Source: Halapricum desulfuricans (GTDB lineage: Archaea > Halobacteriota > Halobacteria > Halobacteriales > Haloarculaceae). From it: a DNA stretch of 64,000 nucleotides. The notes under the pieces are model-generated. The model was not told the origin of the DNA, made no database searches, and saw only the letters and a list, made by a program, of their open reading frames with translations. The stretch spans positions 2,604,001-2,668,000 of the forward strand of contig NZ_CP064787.1 in NCBI RefSeq assembly GCF_017094505.1. Direction: 5' to 3'. This document shows positions 8,784-15,620 of the stretch, piece after piece. Position numbers and translations under genes: made by a program. Within the stretch, counting starts at the first letter, position 1, and each line of letters starts with the position of its first letter.

Positions 8784-10040
8784 ATGACCGGCGACCAGCA
8801 GGCGGAGTCAGGGGAGGACGCAGGTTCCGCCGGCGATACGACTGATCCCGATGCGGTGTCGTTTCTCGGCCCGGACAGCGAAGTGACGCCGGTCCTGAGC
8901 GTCGTCATCCCGACGATGGACGAGGAGGACGGCATCCGGCCGACGCTCGAATCCCTCCGCGAGGGCGTCGCACAGCTCGGCGTGCCGACGGAGGTGATCG
9001 TCGCTGACAGCTCCAGCGACCGGACGCCGGAGATCGCCCGGGAGGAGGGGGCGATCGTCGTCACGCCCGACCGGCGGGGATACGGGGCCGCCTACAAGTA
9101 CGGTTTCGAGCGCGCTCGCGGCGAGTACATCGCTATGGGCGACGCCGACACCACCTATGACTTCGGCGAGTTGCCGGCGCTCTACCGGTTGCTCCTCGAG
9201 GCGGAGGCGGACATGGTGCTCGGCAGCCGGTTCGCGGGCACGATCGAGCCCGGCGCGATGCCCTGGCTACACAGGCACGTCGGGAATCCGGTGTTGACGG
9301 CCTTCCTGAACCTCTTCTACGGTCTCGACGTGACCGACGCACACACCGGCTTCAGAGTGTTCAGAGCGGACGTACTGGAAGCACTCAGCCTCCGGAGCGA
9401 CGGGATGGAGTTCGCAAGCGAGATGATCATGCAGGCCGGGGCGATCGGACTGGACGTCGTCGAGACGCCGATCACCTATCGTCCCCGGGTCGGCGAGACC
9501 AAGCTATCGACGTTCCGGGACGGGTGGCGTCACGTGCGGTTCATGCTGGTCAACGCGCCGGGGTACCTGTTCTCGCTGCCGGGGCTGGTCCTCGCGCTCT
9601 CGGGGATCGGCGTGCTGCTCGGAGCCCAGTTCGGCGTCGGACCCGATCCCGGACTGCTGGGACTGATCGTCGGCTCGCTGCTCGTCGTCGTCGGGTTCGT
9701 CGCGGTCAGTTTCGGCGTGTTCAGCGCGCAGGTCACCTCGCCGATACGCAAGCCCCGGGATCCGGTCACGCGGTGGGTCGAGCGTCACTTCGATCTCGAG
9801 GGGGGCGTCCTGTCCGGCATCGTGATGGCCGTCGCCGGCGTGCTCGCGCTCCTGCTCAGTCTCTTCGGGACGATCGCGCCCGGTAGTGGACCGCTCCCCA
9901 CGCCAGCGGCGGTGTTGCTCGTGACGGTGATCGCGCTCGGCGTCGTCGTCGTCTTCGAGGCGTTCTTCTTCGCGACGGTCATCGAGACGCATCTGTTCGA
10001 CGTCTCGGACGGGACCGAGTCGCACGCCGACGACGACTGA
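8784..10040 (+). CDS. GT2-family dolichyl-phosphate sugar synthase-like protein with C-terminal membrane helices
   Basis: 418 residues. After a 35-residue acidic leader comes a GT-A domain: LSVVIPTMDEEDGI, IVADSSSDRT, GYGAAYKYGFERARGEYIAMGDADTTYDF (metal-binding DAD) and MVLGSRF. HVGNPVLTAFLNLFYGLDVTDAHTGFRVF is typical of dolichol-phosphate glucose/mannose synthases. Four hydrophobic helices follow from about residue 255. Such enzymes load a sugar on polyprenyl phosphate for use on the outer face by GT-C enzymes such as the DUF2206-like neighbour. The ATG at 8784 follows a purine-rich ggtccgggag. It overlaps the stop codon of a 31-codon upstream frame (8692-8787), so translational coupling to a leader peptide is possible. 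Confidence 0.9.
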   Translation: MTGDQQAESGEDAGSAGDTTDPDAVSFLGPDSEVTPVLSVVIPTMDEEDGIRPTLESLREGVAQLGVPTEVIVADSSSDRTPEIAREEGAIVVTPDRRGYGAAYKYGFERARGEYIAMGDADTTYDFGELPALYRLLLEAEADMVLGSRFAGTIEPGAMPWLHRHVGNPVLTAFLNLFYGLDVTDAHTGFRVFRADVLEALSLRSDGMEFASEMIMQAGAIGLDVVETPITYRPRVGETKLSTFRDGWRHVRFMLVNAPGYLFSLPGLVLALSGIGVLLGAQFGVGPDPGLLGLIVGSLLVVVGFVAVSFGVFSAQVTSPIRKPRDPVTRWVERHFDLEGGVLSGIVMAVAGVLALLLSLFGTIAPGSGPLPTPAAVLLVTVIALGVVVVFEAFFFATVIETHLFDVSDGTESHADDD

Positions 10041-10116
10041 TAGTGGTGGTTATCCGTTCAACGATATCTGGCACGACGGCGTGTCAGATCATTTCGAAAT
10101 GGTATCGCCACCAGTA
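10040..10116. repeat. Nested palindrome, copy A (degenerate member of an ~80-bp family)
   Basis: The left arm (10040-10055) starts on the A of the TGA stop of the GT2 gene, and the right arm (10101-10116) ends just before the stop of the convergent DUF1616-like gene. The arms pair imperfectly. Inside is a ten-base stem, 10066-10075 with 10080-10089, around a four-base loop; its only non-Watson-Crick pair is a G-T, which would be a G-U wobble in RNA. Total length and placement match the copies at 18305 and 58430. It may be a bidirectional terminator or a small non-autonomous repeat. Confidence 0.55.
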
Positions 10117-10119
10117 CGA

Positions 10120-10569
10120 TCACCTCGCCGAGACGCGGGTCGTGAACTGCAGCACGTCGTCCGGCGTGTCGCTCGCCGTGCGCCCCTCGTACAGCGAGAT
10201 CCGCACCTGCTTGCTCCCGGGCGAGGACGGCGCGAACGACAGCCGCTCGCGCCACTCCCGGTCGGGACCGAGGCGAATCGATCTGGTCACCTCGGTCCGG
10301 TTGTCGAGTTCGAGAGTCACGGTGTAGGTCCGCTCGGCGTCGAAGTGATTGACGACGCCGACCTCGACCGTCGCCGTCTCGTTGACGAACAGTTCAGTCG
10401 GATAGCCGCCGGCTTCGCCGCCGGGCCCGAGGACGTAGAACTCCGTGTACTCGCCGCTCCGGTCGGCCGTCCCGAGCGTGTAGACCCCGGCCGCCGTCCC
10501 GACCAGCAGTGCGACTGTCAGTCCGACGAGCAACGCCCGGCCGGCGAGCGGCGTCTGCGTGTCGTCCAT
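10120..10569 (-). CDS. DUF1616-like single-pass surface protein
   Basis: 149 residues from ATG at 10569. One hydrophobic helix near the N-terminus (residues 10-31, ALLVGLTVALLVGTAAGVY) is followed by an exported beta-rich domain. The stretch FYVLGPGGEAGGYPTELFV followed by a VEVGVVNHF turn is the pattern I associate with the C-terminal domain of the DUF1616 family. Such proteins recur in haloarchaeal glycosylation neighbourhoods; their biochemical role is unknown. The protein has N-glycosylation-type sequons (NET, NRT) in the exported part. The start lies 25 bp after the end of the ParB-like gene, so the two probably share a transcript. The longer frame to 10686 overlaps that gene and was rejected. 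Confidence 0.7.
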   Translation of the reverse strand: MDDTQTPLAGRALLVGLTVALLVGTAAGVYTLGTADRSGEYTEFYVLGPGGEAGGYPTELFVNETATVEVGVVNHFDAERTYTVTLELDNRTEVTRSIRLGPDREWRERLSFAPSSPGSKQVRISLYEGRTASDTPDDVLQFTTRVSAR

Positions 10570-10594
10570 CTCACTCACTCCGTTCGGCGGTCGG

Positions 10595-11233
10595 TCACCA
10601 TCGGAACCACCGGTGGCGGCCGACGAAACAGGTGATCTCCGAACTGTCGGTGTGGATCGCCCTCGCCAGTGCCCGGTGGTTCCCATCCTCGACGTAACCG
10701 GGCATCGACATCACGTCCCACGAGCCGCCGTGGTGGCGTCCCATCACCTCCGGCGACCGCTGGATCCATCCCGGCTCGATGACGATCGGGGGGAAGTCAG
10801 CGACGAGTTCCGGGACCGCCTCGAGGTTCTCGACGTATCGAACGCTGTAACTGTCGCTGTCGCCGGCCTCGATTCGATCACGGACGTACGTGACCACGTC
10901 GGTGAGCGGGCCGGTCAACTCCGACGGAGGAAGGTCACCCGTCTCGGGCAGGACGGTCCCCAGTTCCGAGACGGGGTAGGACTCGATCGACCACTCGCAG
11001 TGTTTCAGCCGCCGGGCCCTGCGCGGCCGATACTGTTTGAGGACGCGGTACTTCTCGCGGGTGGAGAACTCCTCGTCGAACCACTCGCGAGTGTTGCGCG
11101 CCCCGTCCAGCAAAACCGATTCGGACGGCGTCCCCGACGACTCGAGCAGTACCCTGACGAACTGTCTGGAGGTCATCCAGGACAGATACGACCCGAGCAT
11201 CCGCCCGAAGACATCGTTCATCCGTTCGGACAT
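10595..11233 (-). CDS. Uncharacterised protein with ParB/Srx-like DGNHR motif
   Basis: 212 residues. The C-terminal third contains VIEPGWIQRSPE and then VEDGNHRALARAI (residues 182-193). A glycine-x-arginine-type motif after a predicted strand resembles the ligand-binding site of the ParB N-terminal/sulfiredoxin fold, where the DGxHR motif binds nucleotide. The N-terminal half is basic and helical with no recognisable domain. It sits 14 bp from the flippase gene and 25 bp before the DUF1616-like gene on the same strand, so it belongs to the glycan cluster transcript. Function is not assigned: a kinase-like or nucleotide-binding role is only inferred from the motif. A second possible ATG lies at 11221. 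Confidence 0.7.
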   Translation of the reverse strand: MSERMNDVFGRMLGSYLSWMTSRQFVRVLLESSGTPSESVLLDGARNTREWFDEEFSTREKYRVLKQYRPRRARRLKHCEWSIESYPVSELGTVLPETGDLPPSELTGPLTDVVTYVRDRIEAGDSDSYSVRYVENLEAVPELVADFPPIVIEPGWIQRSPEVMGRHHGGSWDVMSMPGYVEDGNHRALARAIHTDSSEITCFVGRHRWFRW

Positions 11234-11247
11234 GGGGCGATCTGCCC

Positions 11248-12741
11248 TTAGGTTCTTCCCCGCCGGGCGCGCGTCACGACGGCCCGCAGTTGTGCTCGGG
11301 AGAGCAACTCCATCCGGACCGAGAGCACCAGAAACAACAGCCCGCCCGCGATCGCGCCGACGCCGATCGACGGGAGCGGGCCGAACGGGACGACCGCCAT
11401 CAGCGGCAGGTACAGCGCCGCGAACGCAAGCAGGTGGACGCCCAGCCGCCGGACCTCGCGGGCGGACGGGAAGCCGAACGGCGTCTTCCCCCAGACGAAC
11501 AGCGATCCAGCGAGCATCACTCCATACGAGAGCGCCGTCCCGGTCGCCGCGCCGGTCATCCCGAACCGCGGGATCAACAGGAGGTTCAGCGCGACGTTCG
11601 CGATTAGTCCGACGCCGGTGACGACCTCCGTCGCCACGTTGTGTCCGGTCGCCTTCAGCGTCGGCGTGAACGCGCGGCTCAGCCCGAACAGGAACGCACC
11701 GACGAGCAGGATTCGCAGCGGCGTCGCCGCCGACGCGTACGCCGGGCCGAAATAGAGGACGACGAACTCCTCGGCCAGCCCGAACAGCCCGACGCCGAAC
11801 AGCGTCATCGCGAGGAAGGCGTACTTGAAACTCACCGCGGTGTCAGCGTCGATCTGGCCGAGATCGTCGTTCGCCCAGTGGTTCGAGGCGTTCTGCAGCA
11901 GCGACAGCTGAATGACGAAGGGGACGAACCAGATGACTTCCGCCGGGACGAGCGCGGCCCGGTAGATCCCGCTCTCGGTCACCGTCCCGAAGTAGTTGAC
12001 CAGCAGGATGTCGGTCCGATGGAGCAGGATGCCGGCCAGTCCGCCGAAGGTCTGGACCGCGCCGAAACTCGCGATCTCCCGGCCCTGCGACCGCAGCGCG
12101 CGCCTGATCCGTCCGAGTGTCACGTCGACGTCGCGGGCGAACGACCACCAGAGGACGCCCGCCGCGACGAACGTGGCGACGACGTAGCCGACGAACACGC
12201 CGACGAGTCCGACGGCGACGGCGAGCGCGACGGCGAGCGCGGCGTAGAGCAACTGCCAGAGCACGCCGGCCCGCTCGGCGACCCACTCGTCGCGACGCCC
12301 GTAGTAGACGCCCTGAAACGCCGTGAAGAGGTTGCCCGCGAGCAGTCCCGCAGCGAGGACGAGCAGGTGCAGTTCGTAGGGATCGGGGACGATCGCCAGC
12401 CCGGCCACACCGGCCAACACGATCGTCGCGACGACCCCGTAGACGACGGCGAGGACGATCCCGGCGAGGCCGGCGTCGCTCTCCTCGGTGTCGCCGGGGT
12501 CGAACTTCGCGACCTGATTGGCGATGGCGCTGAACAGCCCGCCCTTGCCGACCGCCTCGACGACCGTGAACACGGCCATCACCGTCGCGAAGACGCCGAA
12601 CTCCCGCGGCGTCAGTACTCGGACCAGCAGCGGCGTGAACGCGATCGTGATCGCGAGCACGGTCGCCCGGCCCGTGAACACCGAGACGAACGACCGCAGG
12701 AGGCTCCCGCCGCTGTCCGGCAGTTCCTCGTCGCCCGTCAT
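11248..12741 (-). CDS. Polysaccharide/lipid-linked oligosaccharide flippase (MOP superfamily, Wzx/RfbX-like)
   Basis: 497 residues with about fourteen hydrophobic helices, the layout of MOP-superfamily exporters. The N-terminus (residues 10-60: FVSVFTGRATVLAITIAFTP followed by LTPREFGVFATVM) is the classic opening of Wzx flippases. The protein likely moves a lipid-linked oligosaccharide made by the neighbouring glycosyltransferases across the membrane for transfer to S-layer or other surface proteins. ATG at 12741 is preceded on the minus strand by a TATA-like box (complement of gactataacc, about 12808-12817). It is the first gene of a probable operon with the ParB-like and DUF1616-like genes and diverges from the GH31 pair. 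Confidence 0.92.
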   Translation of the reverse strand: MTGDEELPDSGGSLLRSFVSVFTGRATVLAITIAFTPLLVRVLTPREFGVFATVMAVFTVVEAVGKGGLFSAIANQVAKFDPGDTEESDAGLAGIVLAVVYGVVATIVLAGVAGLAIVPDPYELHLLVLAAGLLAGNLFTAFQGVYYGRRDEWVAERAGVLWQLLYAALAVALAVAVGLVGVFVGYVVATFVAAGVLWWSFARDVDVTLGRIRRALRSQGREIASFGAVQTFGGLAGILLHRTDILLVNYFGTVTESGIYRAALVPAEVIWFVPFVIQLSLLQNASNHWANDDLGQIDADTAVSFKYAFLAMTLFGVGLFGLAEEFVVLYFGPAYASAATPLRILLVGAFLFGLSRAFTPTLKATGHNVATEVVTGVGLIANVALNLLLIPRFGMTGAATGTALSYGVMLAGSLFVWGKTPFGFPSAREVRRLGVHLLAFAALYLPLMAVVPFGPLPSIGVGAIAGGLLFLVLSVRMELLSRAQLRAVVTRARRGRT

Positions 12742-12857
12742 GGGTTCGATTCCGGCGTTCCCGCCCGTCTGTACAGCCCGGACACGTCACGGCGTACGTC
12801 CGACCGGACTATAACCTTCGGGGACGGTATCTTGCGGCAGTGATTGCCGGGAGTGAT

Positions 12858-12865
12858 ACTTATAC
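12858..12865 (+). promoter_or_regulatory. TATA box for first GH31 gene
   Basis: The sequence acttatac lies 27 bp ahead of the ATG at 12889, the usual spacing for a leaderless haloarchaeal transcript. This argues for the start at 12889 rather than the longer frame that opens at 12844. Confidence 0.6.
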
Positions 12866-12888
12866 GCGAGGAAACCGACGGGCGAGTC

Positions 12889-15570
12889 ATGCCCCTTGCC
12901 GACTATCACGTGCCCGAGTTCGAACCGGTCGCCGACGAGGCGGCGATCGTCGAGACCGACGCCTGTCGGTTTACCGTCCTCGCCCCGCGATTGATCCGCC
13001 TGGAGTACGCTCCGGACAGCGAGTTCGAGGACCGCCCGAGCCAGGCCGTCTGGTACCGCGATCAGCCGGTCCCGGAGTTCTCGGCCACGCGCACGGACGG
13101 CACCCTCGAGATCGAGACCGAACACCTGCAGCTGCGATACGCGATCGGCGGCGGGTTCACGAGCGACTCGCTGTCGATCGAACTCACTGGCTTCGGGGAA
13201 ACCTGGCGCTACGGCGACAGTGAGGACAACCTCGGCGGGACAACACGGACGCTTGACAGCGTCGACGGCCAGACCGACCTCGAACCCGGGCTGCTCTCCC
13301 GCGACGGCTGGACCGTCCTCGAGGACACCGACCGGCTCGTCTTCGACGACGACGGCTGGGTGACGCCTCGGGACGCCCACGAGGACTACGAGGACCTGTA
13401 CTTTTTTGGCTTCGGCCACGATTACGTCGGCGCGCTACGGACCTACACCGACGTCGCCGGCGACGTGCCGATGATCCCCCGGTGGGCGCTTGGCAACTGG
13501 TGGAGTCGCTACTGGGAGTACAGTCAGGACGAACTCCGCGAGCTGATGACGCAGTTCCGCGAGCGAGACCTGCCGCTGTCGGTGTGCGTCCTCGACATGG
13601 ACTGGCACGTCGTCGACAACCCCCACCACAGCGGCTGGACGGGCTGGACGTGGAACGACGACCTCTTTCCCGATCCCGGGGGCTTTCTGGAGTGGCTCCA
13701 CGACGCGGGGCTGAAGGCGACGCTCAACCTCCACCCGGCGGACGGCGTCCATCCACACGAGGCGGCCTATCCCGACATCGCCGAGCACGTGGGGATCGAC
13801 CCGGCGAGCGGACGCCCCGTCGAGTTCGACGCCAGCGACCCGCAGTTCCTGCGTGGCTATTTCGAGCACGTGATCAATCCGCTGGAAGACGACGGCGTCG
13901 ACTTCTGGTGGATCGACTGGCAGCAGTGGCGCGAGTCACCGGAGATGGACGGGCTTGATCCACTGTGGGCGCTCAACCACCTCCACGCGCTGGATCGGAC
14001 CCGCGACGGCAGTCGGCCGTTCGTCTTCTCGCGGTGGGCGGACGTCAGCAATCACCGGTATCCGATCGGCTTCTCGGGGGACACTGTCATCTCCTGGGAC
14101 TCACTTTCCTTCCAGCCGTTCCTGACCGGCTCGGCCGCGAACGTCCAGTTCGGGTGGTGGAGCCACGACATCGGCGGCCACTTCGGGGGCAGCGGCGACC
14201 CCACCGAGTTCGGCGAACTGTACGCCCGCTGGCTGCAGTTCGGCGTGTTCAGTCCGATCAACCGGATCCACACCTCGAAGATGCCGTACGTGGACAAGCG
14301 CCCCTGGGCGTACGACGGCGAGGTCCGCGAGGCGCTGGAAGACGCCTTCGGCCGGCGACACGAACTGGTCCCGTATCTCTACACGATGGTCCGGCACAAT
14401 CACGCCCGGGCCGAGCCGCCGATCCGGCCGCTGTACTATCACCACCCCGAGGCGGACGTCGCGTACAACCGGCCCAATCAGTACTACTTCGGCAGCGAGT
14501 TGCTGGCCGCCCCGCACGTCCGCGAGCGCGAGGACGACATCCACCTCTCGCGTCGGCCCGTCTGGCTGCCCGACGGCGAGTGGTTCGACTTCGAGACCGG
14601 CGAGCGCTACGAGAGCGGTTTTCACACCCGGTACGGCGACCTCGACGACGTGCCGGTCTACGCAAAGGCGGGCGCGATCGTCCCGCTGGACGGCGATCCC
14701 GGCTTCGGCGACGTCGATAGCCCGGAGTCGCTGCGGGTCGTCGCGTTCCCAGGTGCGGACAACGCCTTCGAGCTCTACGAGGACGACGGCGTCACCTGCG
14801 CCAGCCGCGACGGCGACTACGCCACGACGCGCCTCGCACAGTCCTTCGAGGGCGATCGGCTCACGTTCACGATCGGACCGATCGAAGGGATCCCCGAACA
14901 CGTCCCCGACGACCGCACCTACGAGCTCCAGTTCCGCGGCGTTCGCGAGGACGTGTCCGTCTCCGTCGAGGGCGCGGCCGGCCACTCCCGCGCGTACGAC
15001 GAAGACACGCGGACGCTGACGGTCACCCTCGACGACGCCGACGTCGGCGTCGACGCGACCGTCACGGTCGTCATCGACGGCGAAGGGACGAACCTGGTCG
15101 CCGAGAGCGACTGGCGACGCTCCCAGCTCGAGGAACTGCTCTGGAACCTATCGATGCCGGCCGGCTCGAAGCCCCCGCTCGAAACACACGCGAAGGCGTT
15201 TCTCGCGGGCGAGCGGACCGACCTCGACTGGCTCGGCAACTTCGCCGCGGCGCTGACCGACGCCCAGCTGCGCGCGATCGCGGAGACGCTGGTCGACGCC
15301 GGTATCGAACGGCTCGATTACGCCGGGGACGACCGGCTGCTCGCCTGGAACCGGTCCCGTCGCATCGACGTCACCTATCAGTTCGCCACCTACGACCGGA
15401 CGGGTACCCCGTTCGGCCACGAGGGCGGGTTCCGACACGGCTCGCTGCCCGGTTACGAGCTGATCGAACTCTCCGAGTTCGAGACCTACGACTGGGCGTT
15501 CACGCTCGAGTACGACGGGGTCACCAGTATCACCTACGAGGGAAGCGCAAGCGACAGCGATCGGCGCTGA
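12889..15570 (+). CDS. Glycoside hydrolase family 31 (alpha-glucosidase/alpha-xylosidase-type), copy 1
   Basis: 893 residues. An N-terminal beta domain (about 1-200) leads into the TIM barrel. The predicted nucleophile is D343 in WWIDWQQW. The predicted acid/base is D398 in the SGDTVISWDSL stretch. WWSHDIGGHFGG and ELYARWLQFGVFSPINRIHT are further GH31 hallmarks. A beta domain follows (about 590-730), then an extra helical C-terminal module of about 150 residues that I do not recognise. The enzyme would hydrolyse alpha-linked sugars by retention. It has no signal peptide, so it is probably cytoplasmic. It is followed 50 bp later by a close paralogue; the two share long identical stretches around the active site. 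Substrate cannot be named. Confidence 0.9.
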   Translation: MPLADYHVPEFEPVADEAAIVETDACRFTVLAPRLIRLEYAPDSEFEDRPSQAVWYRDQPVPEFSATRTDGTLEIETEHLQLRYAIGGGFTSDSLSIELTGFGETWRYGDSEDNLGGTTRTLDSVDGQTDLEPGLLSRDGWTVLEDTDRLVFDDDGWVTPRDAHEDYEDLYFFGFGHDYVGALRTYTDVAGDVPMIPRWALGNWWSRYWEYSQDELRELMTQFRERDLPLSVCVLDMDWHVVDNPHHSGWTGWTWNDDLFPDPGGFLEWLHDAGLKATLNLHPADGVHPHEAAYPDIAEHVGIDPASGRPVEFDASDPQFLRGYFEHVINPLEDDGVDFWWIDWQQWRESPEMDGLDPLWALNHLHALDRTRDGSRPFVFSRWADVSNHRYPIGFSGDTVISWDSLSFQPFLTGSAANVQFGWWSHDIGGHFGGSGDPTEFGELYARWLQFGVFSPINRIHTSKMPYVDKRPWAYDGEVREALEDAFGRRHELVPYLYTMVRHNHARAEPPIRPLYYHHPEADVAYNRPNQYYFGSELLAAPHVREREDDIHLSRRPVWLPDGEWFDFETGERYESGFHTRYGDLDDVPVYAKAGAIVPLDGDPGFGDVDSPESLRVVAFPGADNAFELYEDDGVTCASRDGDYATTRLAQSFEGDRLTFTIGPIEGIPEHVPDDRTYELQFRGVREDVSVSVEGAAGHSRAYDEDTRTLTVTLDDADVGVDATVTVVIDGEGTNLVAESDWRRSQLEELLWNLSMPAGSKPPLETHAKAFLAGERTDLDWLGNFAAALTDAQLRAIAETLVDAGIERLDYAGDDRLLAWNRSRRIDVTYQFATYDRTGTPFGHEGGFRHGSLPGYELIELSEFETYDWAFTLEYDGVTSITYEGSASDSDRR

Positions 15571-15606
15571 CAGCTGAACGACGTTGCCCTTTTTGTGTGT
15601 GGAGAC

Positions 15607-15620
15607 TGACCGTACGGTCA
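15607..15620. promoter_or_regulatory. Perfect 14-bp palindrome abutting the start codon (candidate operator)
   Basis: TGACCGTACGGTCA is perfectly self-complementary and ends at the base before the ATG of the second GH31 gene. A T-rich patch (ccctttttg, about 15587-15595) about 30 bp upstream may be its TATA region, which would put the palindrome on the transcription start. That position suits a repressor. The form resembles TetR-type operators. No such site precedes the first GH31 gene. Confidence 0.5.
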
